DNA from: Caulobacter endophyticus
GTDB lineage: Bacteria; Pseudomonadota; Alphaproteobacteria; Caulobacterales; Caulobacteraceae
Length of the DNA: 64,000 nt
Direction: 5' to 3'
NCBI RefSeq assembly: GCF_003116815.1
Contig: NZ_QDKQ01000034.1
Span: forward strand, 1 to 64,000
Below are positions 19,601-26,708 of this stretch, one piece after another. A model generated the notes under the pieces. It was not told the origin of the DNA. It did no database searches and worked only from the letters and a program-made list of their open reading frames with translations. Position numbers and translations under genes: made by a program. Every line of letters starts with the position of its first letter. The first letter of the stretch is position 1.

Positions 19601-20063
19601 CGTCCAGTTCAACGCCACTCACCTGGAGTCGGAACTGGAGTACATCGTCACCCCGGCCAACGCCCGCACGGGCGCGGCCCCGATCACCGCCAAGGCCCCG
19701 TTCACGGGCGCTTCGCCGGACGCCTTCAACTTCACGGTCTTCTATGAAGTCGAGAAGTTCTCAGCCCGCCTGTCTTCGTCCTACCGCAAGGGCTACAGCC
19801 AGACCTATCCGGTCGCCGCAGGCACCTGCGACCCGGGCTATTGCGACAGCCCCCTGGTCAACGATTTCGCGGGCAGCAAGAAGACCTTCAACCTCGACGG
19901 TTCGGCCACCTACAAGCTGACCAAGAACATCACCCTGTCGCTCGAAGCCCTGAACCTGACCGACCAGAAGGAAGAGCGCTGGGCCTACCAGGACGATCCG
20001 GTCGTGTCGCGCTACGCCGCCACCGGCCGCTCGGTCTTCATGGGCGCGCGCTTCGTCTACTGA
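16653..20063 (+). CDS. Large TonB-dependent receptor (Caulobacter/Xanthomonas-type)
   Basis: 1136 aa, longer than siderophore receptors (700-800) and typical of the Xanthomonas/Caulobacter oligosaccharide-receptor subfamily. Signal peptide about 1-38 (…SLLLAGTAFAQD). A TonB-box-like VEEVVVTGY follows (about 55-63). The plug domain has the group signature LSLKRSSNVMVDAINAEDI and FPDANLAESLQRLPGVSVDR. The long beta-barrel ends ATGRSVFMGARFVY with terminal aromatic residues. Although a FecIR pair is adjacent, the receptor itself lacks an N-terminal STN signalling domain, so FecR would have to sense it differently. SD GGGAGG precedes ATG 16653. A strong terminator follows. The substrate is probably a sugar polymer fragment (inference). 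Confidence 0.93.
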   Translation: MLQVISRRSRARVLCDRASLGALTVAGSLLLAGTAFAQDAAPAAQASGQTEETAVEEVVVTGYRAALQSALSLKRSSNVMVDAINAEDIADFPDANLAESLQRLPGVSVDRENGEGRTITVRGLGSDFTRVRLNGLEALSTAGPSIAGDAANRSRGFDFNTFASELFSALKVQKTASAETDEGSLGATVDLETGKPLNFKDRRLALSVQDAYYKNGGTHSPRFAGLVSDRWETNWGDFGALFSVAYNKRNQIIDSYQRQAGQSDYTYRQSTFLATNSTAASPRRQGFATPIGTSCNGGVIPGINITNTAICSMLVGSNAAAYNLINNPSSATTNATSLTGTGTITAPGPLTRIPALATLNQQDLEQERLGLTGALQWRPTSRTTISYDWVYSELQQSSINYQVQTVGLNRNNTNNSTGNPFYTVSPTTTAAQKRAFYASCTAQAANEVRDAIDCGQQLNGGGLVAGTTNSYNPFNLDPYDYYNALSSVGYVPSANGTAMVDKFIGRPSVRLIDAALSPTGANADYLKLGNVDLRSAADAAFFTTYFRQSSLKLDHEFSDNFTMSAVWGKSSSKNKTQGLLADFIRLDSGQGVTGDDYLVYDARGGGDMPLLNLGFDATQASAWDFVKGYSALRHFQRFTNNDYETLRFDFKYDLDDNYAIRFGVSQRKYGFDTAEYRRLSGETLNPSLKEAGSNIASVSKVINWGTGLDVPSGGTTAFLAPDLQKMVSLFDFDCNCVNKWGDWRLSYLSSAANRYSVEEKDTGAFVQFDYNTELFGRELRGNIGTRYAITELDSSGLTNGSRPISGENKYTDVLPSLNAAYEVADNMYIRFGAAKVMARPMLGNLSPSVTAISVPTGAGAVVGGTMTVGNPKLDPFRAVNYDLSFEWYFTSGALVSVAVFDKQINNFPQTLINNAPLSQILDAAGIAALRAAQTNVNALAYIDADNTFDIRQFDNAPGGYIRGIEVNYQQNLTFLPWYFKNLGVQFNATHLESELEYIVTPANARTGAAPITAKAPFTGASPDAFNFTVFYEVEKFSARLSSSYRKGYSQTYPVAAGTCDPGYCDSPLVNDFAGSKKTFNLDGSATYKLTKNITLSLEALNLTDQKEERWAYQDDPVVSRYAATGRSVFMGARFVY

Positions 20064-20095
20064 CGCCGATTGCGTCTTTCTCTCCAGAATGACTG

Positions 20096-20126
20096 GCGGC
20101 GCGGACTAGGTCCGCGCCGCTTTTTT
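20096..20126 (+). terminator. Intrinsic terminator after the large receptor
   Basis: Perfect 11-bp stem GCGGCGCGGAC / GTCCGCGCCGC, loop TAG, then six T. A near copy follows at about 20146-20175. Confidence 0.93.
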
Positions 20127-20145
20127 CTTTGTTCAGCAAAGAGGG

Positions 20146-20175
20146 GGCGGACTAAGTCCGCGCCGCTTTTTCCTT
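20146..20175. terminator. Second, duplicated terminator overlapping the DUF1365 stop codon
   Basis: GGCGGACTAAGTCCGCGCCGC then TTTTT repeats the core of the terminator at 20096. On the minus strand the loop contains the TAG stop (20154-20152) of the DUF1365 gene. It gives a back-to-back terminator between convergent genes. Confidence 0.7.
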
Positions 20176-20919
20176 GGCGAGGCGCGGATTGGCGAAAAAG
20201 CGAAAGCCCTTCAGCACGATCTTCACCGCCTCCCAATGGATCGCCGCCAGCACGCCGGCCACCTGCCAGGGATGGCCCAGAACAGCGCGCAGCAGGACGC
20301 CGTCGCTCAAGGGCTCGCGCCGTCCTACGAAACTGGCCGAAAGCACCCGCCCCTCGTCGTCATGGACATCGACGCCCACGCGAACGCCTTCGCCGGGCGG
20401 CGCGATCGTGAAGGCGTAGCGCAGGTCCATCGGCAGGAACGGCGAGACGTAGAAGCTCTTGTCGCAGCCCTGGACCACCAGCCCGTCGTCGCGCGCGGCT
20501 GCGGGCAGCACGTAGTCGCAGCGCTCGCCGAAGGTGTTGCTGACCGCATAGACCACCGCAGCCAGGCGCTCCTCATGGTCGTGGCAGAAGTAGACCGTCA
20601 GCGGATTGAAGCCGTGGCCCAGCACGCGCGGCATGCACAGGGCCAGGATCGGACCGCCAGGGGCCGCCAGTCCGCGCGCCGCCAGCAACGCCTCGACCTG
20701 CGGCTTGACCGGCGCGCGCCGCCGCTCGGCATGGTCGCGATCGTGCCAGCTCAGCAGGTTCAGGCCATTGTGCGAAAACAGCCGCAGCCGCCGGTCCGCC
20801 GCGTCCAGTTCGTCGAGATCCAGCAGCAGCATGAACACCCGATAGCGTAGGCGATGCCCGCGCGGCCGTTCGCGCGCGTGAACCACGAGACCGGAATAGA
20901 GCGACGAGCGCAGGCTCAT
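20152..20919 (-). CDS. DUF1365 family protein
   Basis: 255 aa from ATG 20919, overlapping the stop of the FAD oxidoreductase by 4 bases (ATGA). Family features seen: SLYSGLVVHARERPRGHRLRYR at the N-terminus, FNPLTVYFCHD, VYAVSNTFGERCDY, KSFYVSPFLPMDLRY. DUF1365 genes commonly sit beside a flavin amine-oxidase-like gene and a cyclopropane-synthase-like gene, as here, and are implicated in fatty-acid modification; the biochemical role is not established. No signal peptide. The stop codon sits inside a terminator stem-loop. Confidence 0.92.
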   Translation of the reverse strand: MSLRSSLYSGLVVHARERPRGHRLRYRVFMLLLDLDELDAADRRLRLFSHNGLNLLSWHDRDHAERRRAPVKPQVEALLAARGLAAPGGPILALCMPRVLGHGFNPLTVYFCHDHEERLAAVVYAVSNTFGERCDYVLPAAARDDGLVVQGCDKSFYVSPFLPMDLRYAFTIAPPGEGVRVGVDVHDDEGRVLSASFVGRREPLSDGVLLRAVLGHPWQVAGVLAAIHWEAVKIVLKGFRFFANPRLAKEKAART

Positions 20920-22253
20920 GCCACCAGCTCCGCCTCCCGCGCCGCCGCCGGTGCGTCGAGGAAGATCCGCCCTGACGGCTTGGGGGTCAGCCAGGGCCGG
21001 CGGACGCCGCCCAGTTGCTCCGCCACGGCCAGGCCCGCCTGCAGGCCGTCCTCGTGGAAGCCCGAGCCGAAATAGGCCCCGGCGAACCAGGTGCGACGCA
21101 CGCCCTGCAGCGACCACAGCCGCGCCTGCGCGGCCATGGCCGGTCCGTCGAACAAGGGGTGCTCGTAGACCTGATCGTGCAGCACTTCTCCGGGCGCGCG
21201 GTCGGGATTGAGCGACAGGAAGCAGGGCTCGGCGCCCTCCATCGGCTGCAGTCGGTTCATCCAGTAGGTCACCCCGCCCTCGCCCTGCACGCCCCGGCGG
21301 CCCACATGGTTCCAGCTGGCCCAGGCGGCGGCGCGGCGCGGCATCAGCGACCGATCCCGGTGCAGCACGGCGCGGTTGCGGCTGTAGCGGAAGGCCCCCA
21401 ACAGGGCCGTCTCCTCCGCCGAGGGGCGCGCCAGCATGGCTAACGCCTGGTCGGCGTGGGCGGCGACCACCACCTGGTCGAACGAACGCGCCTGCCCTGC
21501 CCCGTCCTCGACCACCACATGGTCGGCATGACGCGCGATCCATCGCACCGGTCGCGACAGCAGAATCTCTCCGTCCATGTCGGCCGCCAGGGCCGCGACG
21601 TAGCGGGCGCTGCCGCCGGCCACGGTGCGCCAGATCGGCCGCTTGTCGATCGGCAGCATCAGCCCGTGATTGTCGAAGAACCGCAGGAAGGTGCCGGCCG
21701 GAAACTCGCGGATGTCGCGCAGCGAGGCCGACCAGATCGCCGCCGCCTGCGGCAGCAGGTGGTCCTCCTGGAAGGCCCGCCCGAAGCCTTGCGCGTCGAG
21801 ATAGTCCGCCAACCGGCAGAAGCCGCCATCAGCCTCCAGCGCCCTGGCGTCGCGCGTCCCGGACCGGTAGAAGCGCATGACGTCGAGCAGCATGCCCAGG
21901 AACCGCGGGTTCACCAGGTTGCGCTTCTGGGCCAGCAGGTTGCTGGACGAATATTCCAGCGCCCCGTCGTCGAGCGACACCCCGAACGACATGTCGCTGG
22001 CCGCCGTCTCGACGCCCAGATGCGCGAACAGCGCCGTCAGGTTGGGATAGTTCGGCTCGTTGTAGACGATGAAGCCGGTGTCCACCGCCGTTCCGTCCGC
22101 CTGCACCGTGTGGGCGTGGCCGCCGAGGCGGTTATCGGCCTCGTACAGCACCACCTCGTGGCGCTTGGACAGCAGCCAGGCGGCCGAGAGGCCGGAAATC
22201 CCGGAGCCGACCACGGCGATGCGCTGTCGGGTAAACGAGGCATGGGACGGCAA
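20916..22253 (-). CDS. FAD/NAD(P)-binding amine-oxidase-like oxidoreductase
   Basis: 445 aa from TTG 22253, chosen because AGGAG lies about seven bases upstream and the Rossmann motif begins 12 residues in (IAVVGSGISGLSAAW). Other flavoprotein features: VVLYEADNRLGGHAHTV (ribose-binding acid and GG motif), TGFIVYNEPNYPNL, and the C-terminal FAD-contact region TWFAGAYFGSGFHEDGLQAG. Homologs lie in the clusters with CFA-like and DUF1365 genes where they are thought to oxidise or desaturate acyl chains, including furan fatty-acid formation in Rhodobacter; whether this one does is inference. First gene of the leftward pair with DUF1365, divergent from the methyltransferase. Confidence 0.88.
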   Translation of the reverse strand: MPSHASFTRQRIAVVGSGISGLSAAWLLSKRHEVVLYEADNRLGGHAHTVQADGTAVDTGFIVYNEPNYPNLTALFAHLGVETAASDMSFGVSLDDGALEYSSSNLLAQKRNLVNPRFLGMLLDVMRFYRSGTRDARALEADGGFCRLADYLDAQGFGRAFQEDHLLPQAAAIWSASLRDIREFPAGTFLRFFDNHGLMLPIDKRPIWRTVAGGSARYVAALAADMDGEILLSRPVRWIARHADHVVVEDGAGQARSFDQVVVAAHADQALAMLARPSAEETALLGAFRYSRNRAVLHRDRSLMPRRAAAWASWNHVGRRGVQGEGGVTYWMNRLQPMEGAEPCFLSLNPDRAPGEVLHDQVYEHPLFDGPAMAAQARLWSLQGVRRTWFAGAYFGSGFHEDGLQAGLAVAEQLGGVRRPWLTPKPSGRIFLDAPAAAREAELVA

Positions 22254-22307
22254 GGCTTGGCTCCTGTCGGCGAGGCTTCGCCAGCAGCTACGGAGCGGCG
22301 CCGTGTT

Positions 22308-22322
22308 TGGACGCGTGCATCC
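22308..22322. promoter_or_regulatory. Near-palindrome in the divergent promoter of the lipid-modification genes
   Basis: TGGACGCGTGCATCC reads almost the same on both strands (GGACGC / GGATGC). Divergent -35-like elements for the nearby ECF sigma factor or an operator are possible; weak evidence. Confidence 0.25.
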
Positions 22323-22401
22323 GAAAGACGACCCCGTGCGTACCTCCACCGCAAGGTCGCCGACCCGACCGACGGGAGCGGCCGCCATGGACGGAGGCAC
22401 G

Positions 22402-23496
22402 ATGACGGACACGATGCGCGAGCGCGACCAGGACGGCGCCGATCCCGACAGCGGCCATGGCCGCGGCGGCGGACCGGTCGCGACGCTGGTCCGGCTCGCC
22501 CAGGACGCCCCCGTGCCCGACTTCGTGTCCCGCCTGGCCATCCACCAGTTGGTGACCGGCGCCCGGCGCTCGCTGGAGCAGGCCCCGCCGGACGCCGCCC
22601 GCCTGTTCGCCGAAGCCATGGCCGGACGCGCGATCGCCACCCACACGGCCGACGCCAACACCCAGCACTACGAGCTGCCGGCCGCCTTCTTCGAAGCCGT
22701 GCTGGGTCCGCACCTGAAATATTCCAGCGGCCTCTATCCGCCTGGCGTCGACACCCTGGCGGGGGCCGAGGCCGCGGCCCTGCGCGAGACAGAAAGCCAC
22801 GCCGACCTGCGCGACGGGCAGGCCGTGCTCGAGCTGGGCTGCGGCTGGGGCTCGCTGTCGCTTTGGATGGCCGAACGCTTTCCCGCCTCGACGATCACGG
22901 CGGTTTCGAACTCGACCTCGCAACGGGCCTTCATCCAGGCCCGGGCCGCCGAGCGCGGCCTTTCCAACCTCACCGTCGTCACCGCAGACATGAACGTCTT
23001 CGACACCGCCCGCCGCTTCGATCGCGTGGTCTCGGTCGAGATGTTCGAGCACATGAGCAACTGGCGCGCCCTGCTGGCCAAGGCGCGCATGTGGCTGAAG
23101 CCCGACGGCCTGCTGTTCCTGCACGTCTTCACCCACGCTACCACGCCCTACCGCTTCGAGGTCGACGACCCGGACGACTGGATCGCTCGCCACTTCTTCA
23201 GCGGCGGCATCATGCCCAGCCACGACCTGGCCTGGCAGTTCCCGGAACTGTTCGAGGTGGCCATGGACTGGCGCTGGAGCGGCGCCCACTACGCCCGCAC
23301 CGCCGAGCACTGGCTGCAACGCTTCGACGCCGCCAGGGCCGTGATCGATCCGTTGCTGGTCGAGGTCTATGGCGACCAGGCCAGGGTCTGGCGGCGGCGC
23401 TGGCGGCTGTTCTTCCTGGCCACGGCCGGCCTCTTCGGCCATCGCGGCGGCGCCGAGTGGGGCGTCAGCCACTACCGCCTGCGGCCCGTGGCCTGA
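22402..23496 (+). CDS. Cyclopropane-fatty-acyl-phospholipid synthase-like methyltransferase
   Basis: 364 aa. ATG 22402 has GGAGG four bases upstream; an in-frame ATG at 22387 has none. SAM-binding motif I is LELGCGWGS (about 143-151). Other CFA-family stretches: THTADANTQHYELPAAFF, LKYSSGLYPPGVDTL, SVEMFEHMSNWR and FSGGIMPSHDL. Classical Cfa has an Arg/Gly-rich N-terminal region and a lipid-binding Cys; this shorter version belongs to the CFA-like group that methylates or cyclopropanates unsaturated phospholipid acyl chains. It is divergent from the FAD oxidoreductase and 14 bases from DUF2177. Confidence 0.9.
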   Translation: MTDTMRERDQDGADPDSGHGRGGGPVATLVRLAQDAPVPDFVSRLAIHQLVTGARRSLEQAPPDAARLFAEAMAGRAIATHTADANTQHYELPAAFFEAVLGPHLKYSSGLYPPGVDTLAGAEAAALRETESHADLRDGQAVLELGCGWGSLSLWMAERFPASTITAVSNSTSQRAFIQARAAERGLSNLTVVTADMNVFDTARRFDRVVSVEMFEHMSNWRALLAKARMWLKPDGLLFLHVFTHATTPYRFEVDDPDDWIARHFFSGGIMPSHDLAWQFPELFEVAMDWRWSGAHYARTAEHWLQRFDAARAVIDPLLVEVYGDQARVWRRRWRLFFLATAGLFGHRGGAEWGVSHYRLRPVA

Positions 23497-23510
23497 AGGA
23501 GATCCCCGAT

Positions 23511-23921
23511 ATGCTTCGCTACGTCTTCGGCTACCTGGCGACCGCCGTCGTGTTCCTGGCGCTGGACGCTGTCTGGCTGACCCAAATGGCCGACCGCCTC
23601 TATCGTCCGCGCATCGGCGCCCTGATGGCCGACACGCCCAGCCTGCCGCCGGCGGTGGCCTTCTACCTGCTCTATATCGGCGCGGTGACCTGGTTCGCTC
23701 TCGCGCCGGCCCTGCGTCCCGACGGCGGCTGGACGCGCCTTCTGGCCAACGCCGCCCTGTTCGGCCTGGCGGCCTACGCCACCTACGACCTGACCAACCA
23801 GGCGACGCTGAAGACCTGGTCGACCGTCGTCACCCTGGCCGACATGGCCTGGGGCGCCTTCGTCACCACCGCCGCGGCCAGCGCCGGCTATTTCGTCGCC
23901 AGTCGGTTCGGCGCGCGGTAA
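23511..23921 (+). CDS. DUF2177 family membrane protein
   Basis: 136 aa with four predicted membrane helices. Family motifs: LALDAVWL near the N-terminus and ATYDLTNQATLKTW in the third helix, then DMAWGAFVTT. SD AAGGAG lies at 23497-23502. It follows the CFA-like gene in the same operon. DUF2177 proteins recur with lipid-modifying and ECF genes; their biochemical role is unknown. Confidence 0.93.
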   Translation: MLRYVFGYLATAVVFLALDAVWLTQMADRLYRPRIGALMADTPSLPPAVAFYLLYIGAVTWFALAPALRPDGGWTRLLANAALFGLAAYATYDLTNQATLKTWSTVVTLADMAWGAFVTTAAASAGYFVASRFGAR

Positions 23922-23987
23922 GCCGTTGCCAGCCTTGGAACAGCGTGCGAGCGTCCGCGCCGGGCTTGATGCCCTGGGGGACGTCGC

Positions 23988-24542
23988 TTGGACGCTGACA
24001 GCAGCCGCGCCTTGCTTTCGCGAGCGATCGCTCGCGTCGCCAATCGCGACCAGGACGCCCTCAAATACGTCTATCGACACACCTCCGCGAAGCTATTGGG
24101 CGTCGTCTTGCGTATCTTGAACGATCGCGAGGAGGCCGAGGACGTGTTGCAGGACGTCTATCTGACGGTGTGGAACAAGGCCGACCGGTTCGACCCGGAG
24201 AAGGCCAGCCCGATCACCTGGCTGGTCAGTCTGGCCCGCAACCGCGCCATCGACCGGCTGCGCTCGCGCGGGACCCGCGTCATGGCCGGCGTCGAGGAGG
24301 CCGAGGCCCTGCCTGACGCCGCGCCCCTGGCCCCGGCGAGGATCGAGGCCGACGAGGACCGCCAGCGGCTCGACGGCTGCCTGGACCAGCTCGATCCCAA
24401 GCATTCCGGAGCGGTGCGCAAGGCCTTCTTCGAGGGCCTGACCTACGACGCCCTGGCCCAGGCGGTCGGCGTGCCGCTGGGCACCATGAAAAGCTGGATC
24501 CGGCGCAGCCTGATCAGCCTGCGGGCCTGTCTCGAAACATGA
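23988..24542 (+). CDS. ECF sigma factor (SigK/RskA-type partner)
   Basis: 184 aa from TTG 23988. Region 2 about 25-92 (DALKYVYRHTSAKLLGVVLR, EEAEDVLQDVYLTVWNKADR, WLVSLARNRAIDRLRSR) and region 4 about 125-180 (LDGCLDQLDPKHSGAVRKAF, TYDALAQAVGVPLGTMKSW, RRSLISLRACL). Its last codons overlap the next start (ATGA), the usual coupling with a cognate anti-sigma. It probably controls the divergent lipid-modification genes just upstream, by analogy with envelope/singlet-oxygen ECF systems; that target assignment is inference. Confidence 0.93.
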   Translation: MDADSSRALLSRAIARVANRDQDALKYVYRHTSAKLLGVVLRILNDREEAEDVLQDVYLTVWNKADRFDPEKASPITWLVSLARNRAIDRLRSRGTRVMAGVEEAEALPDAAPLAPARIEADEDRQRLDGCLDQLDPKHSGAVRKAFFEGLTYDALAQAVGVPLGTMKSWIRRSLISLRACLET

Positions 24543-25276
24543 CCGACGCGACACATACTCCCCCCAATCCGCCCGAGGGCGAAGAGCGCCCCCTGGCCGG
24601 CGAGTACGTGCTGGGCGTTCTGGACGGCGCCGAACGCGTCGAGGCCGAAGCACGCCTCTCCGCCGACCCGGCCTTCGCCCGCGCCGTGGCCTGGTGGGAG
24701 GAGCGCCTGACGCCCCTGGCCGCCGACATCGCCGCTGCGCAACCGTCCGAAGGCCTTTGGCCGCGCATCCAGGCCCTGGTCGCCGAGCCCCTGAAACCTT
24801 CGGCCTGGAGCAACGTCGCCCTGTGGCGCGGCCTCACCGCAGGGGCCATGGCCCTGGCGGCGGCCTGCGCGGTCATCGCCATCCTGCCGCGCCCGGCCTT
24901 GCCGCCGGCCGCCACGCCCGCGCCAGCCAGGCCGCAGGCGGCCGAGGTGGCGCTGATCGCGGATCCTGCCACCAACAAGCCGATGATCGTCGCCACTCTC
25001 GACCACGGCATGGACCAGGTGATGCTGACGCCCATGGGCATGAAGATGCCGGAGGGTCGCGACGCCGAGCTGTGGATCATCCCCGAGGGCCAGAAAGCCG
25101 TCTCGCTGGGCGTGATCCCGATGGACAAGCCGATGCGCATCCCGATGCCCAAGGACTTGCGCGGCGAGGGAACCTACACAGCGCTGCTGGCCGTCACCGA
25201 CGAGCCGATCGGCGGCTCGCCCACCGGCGTGGCCACCGGCTCGGTGCGCGCGTCCGGCAAGTTCGCCAAGGCCTGA
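24539..25276 (+). CDS. RskA-family anti-sigma factor
   Basis: 245 aa, overlapping the sigma gene by 4 bases. The N-terminal domain (about 18-65, EYVLGVLDGAERVEAEARL, DPAFARAVAWWEERLTPL) is the sigma-binding part seen in RskA/DUF2337-type proteins. One membrane helix at about 96-118. The periplasmic RskA domain (LDHGMDQVMLTPMGMKMPEG, AELWIIPEGQKAVSLGVIP) is Met-rich. There is no zinc-binding HXXXCXXC, so it is not a ZAS/ChrR-type anti-sigma. It would hold the sigma factor at the membrane until a signal triggers proteolysis or release. Confidence 0.92.
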   Translation: MTDATHTPPNPPEGEERPLAGEYVLGVLDGAERVEAEARLSADPAFARAVAWWEERLTPLAADIAAAQPSEGLWPRIQALVAEPLKPSAWSNVALWRGLTAGAMALAAACAVIAILPRPALPPAATPAPARPQAAEVALIADPATNKPMIVATLDHGMDQVMLTPMGMKMPEGRDAELWIIPEGQKAVSLGVIPMDKPMRIPMPKDLRGEGTYTALLAVTDEPIGGSPTGVATGSVRASGKFAKA

Positions 25277-25325
25277 ACCCCGTTTTTCGGGGAGCCATAA
25301 GCGTTCCGGCGCGTTCGCCCCGGTC

Positions 25326-26420
25326 ATGACCGACCTTCCCGACTGGCTGCCGGACTGGCTCAACGACTCCGTCTGGCTGATCGCCTGGGCGCCGCCCTGG
25401 ATCGTCAGCCTGGTGCTGATCGCGCTGGCCGTGGTGCTGGCCTGGACAATCCACGCCGTGGTCGTGCGGGCGGTGCGCCACACCCTGTCCAAGCGCGACG
25501 CCTTCTGGCAGACCCTGATCGCCCGCACGCGAAGGCCCACGCGCATGGCCTTCGTGGTCGCGGCCCTGGGGGCCGCGGTTTCGATCGCGCCGCTCGACGC
25601 GGCCCAGGCGCAGGCGGCCAAGCATCTGCTGCTGGTGATGTTCATCCTGCTGCTGGGCTGGATGTCCATGACCGCCCTCGACATCGGGGCGGCGCTCTAC
25701 ATGCGCGGCTTCAAGGTCGACGTCGAAGACAACCTCCTGGCCCGCAAGCACGTCACCCAGATCCGCATCCTGCGGCGGGCGCTGGCCATACTGATCGGCA
25801 TCTTCACCCTGGCCCTGGCGCTGATGACGATCCCGGGCGTGCGCCAGTGGGGCGTCAGCCTGCTGGCCGCCGGCGGCGCGGCCTCGCTGATCGTCGGCCT
25901 GGCGCTGCAGCCGCTGCTGACCAACCTGATCGCGGGCATCCAGATCGCCGTAACCCAGCCGATCCGCATCGACGACGCTGTGATCGTCGAGAAGGAGTGG
26001 GGGAACATCGAGGAGATCAACGCCACCTACGTGGTGGTGCGCCTGTGGGACTGGCGGCGGATGGTGCTGCCGCTCAGCTACTTCATCCAGACCCCGTTCC
26101 AGAACTGGACCCGCGAGAGCGCGGCCCTGATCGGCACGGCCATGCTCTATGTCGACCCTTCCGCCCCGGTCGACCGCCTGCGCGAGAAACTGGAAGAGAT
26201 CGCCAAGGCCTCGCCGCGCTGGGACGGCAAGGTGGTCAACCTCGCCGTCACCGACATCACGCCCGAGGTCATGGAAGTGCGTTGCCTGGTCAGCGCCCGC
26301 AACGCCCCCACCACCTTCGACCTGCGCTGCGAGGTGCGCGAAAAGATGATGGCCTTCCTGCGCGAGGAACTGCCCGACGCCTTCCCGAGGAAGCGGCTGG
26401 CGCTGGCGGCGGAGGTTTGA
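25326..26420 (+). CDS. MscS-family mechanosensitive channel
   Basis: 364 aa. Several N-terminal membrane helices (about 20-45, 75-95, 100-120, 150-175), then the pore helix TM3-like segment GVSLLAAGGAASLIVGLALQ and the beta domain beginning NLIAGIQIAVTQPIRIDD with the W-G-x-I-E motif WGNIEEINATYV. The C-terminal cytoplasmic vestibule follows. It releases solutes under hypo-osmotic stress. Its start is 49 bases after the anti-sigma gene, so readthrough is possible. A palindromic repeat begins 5 bases after its stop. Confidence 0.92.
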   Translation: MTDLPDWLPDWLNDSVWLIAWAPPWIVSLVLIALAVVLAWTIHAVVVRAVRHTLSKRDAFWQTLIARTRRPTRMAFVVAALGAAVSIAPLDAAQAQAAKHLLLVMFILLLGWMSMTALDIGAALYMRGFKVDVEDNLLARKHVTQIRILRRALAILIGIFTLALALMTIPGVRQWGVSLLAAGGAASLIVGLALQPLLTNLIAGIQIAVTQPIRIDDAVIVEKEWGNIEEINATYVVVRLWDWRRMVLPLSYFIQTPFQNWTRESAALIGTAMLYVDPSAPVDRLREKLEEIAKASPRWDGKVVNLAVTDITPEVMEVRCLVSARNAPTTFDLRCEVREKMMAFLREELPDAFPRKRLALAAEV

Positions 26421-26424
26421 AAGC

Positions 26425-26541
26425 GCCCTCCCCCTTGATGGGGGAGGGCTGGGGTCGGGGTGGTTGCGGCGGTTCGGTCCGCGCCGCATCCTGAAACGCT
26501 GTCACCCCATCCCCGCGCTTCCCCCATCAAAGGGGAAGGGG
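26425..26541. repeat. Palindromic intergenic repeat, family A (copy 1)
   Basis: Left hairpin CCCTCCCCCTTGAT.. with GGGGGAGGG, right hairpin CTTCCCCCATCAAAGGGG, and a middle containing GCGCC, TCCTGAA and GTCACCCC. The same order, spacing and middle sequence recur at 34648-34780. It lies between mscS and the allantoate amidohydrolase gene. Confidence 0.85.
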
Positions 26542-26708
26542 GGGACAGACACCAAGTAAGTGATTTATGACTTACAAGCAGGCGCCCGCGCGTGCGGCTG
26601 GCGCTTGCGCGGGCAATCGGCGGAGACTTCGCCGTCGAGGCGCTTGCCGGGGGAGACCGGCGGGCGCAGCCTGCTATCGGGTGGGGCGACGAAACGGCGG
26701 GGAGCGGA

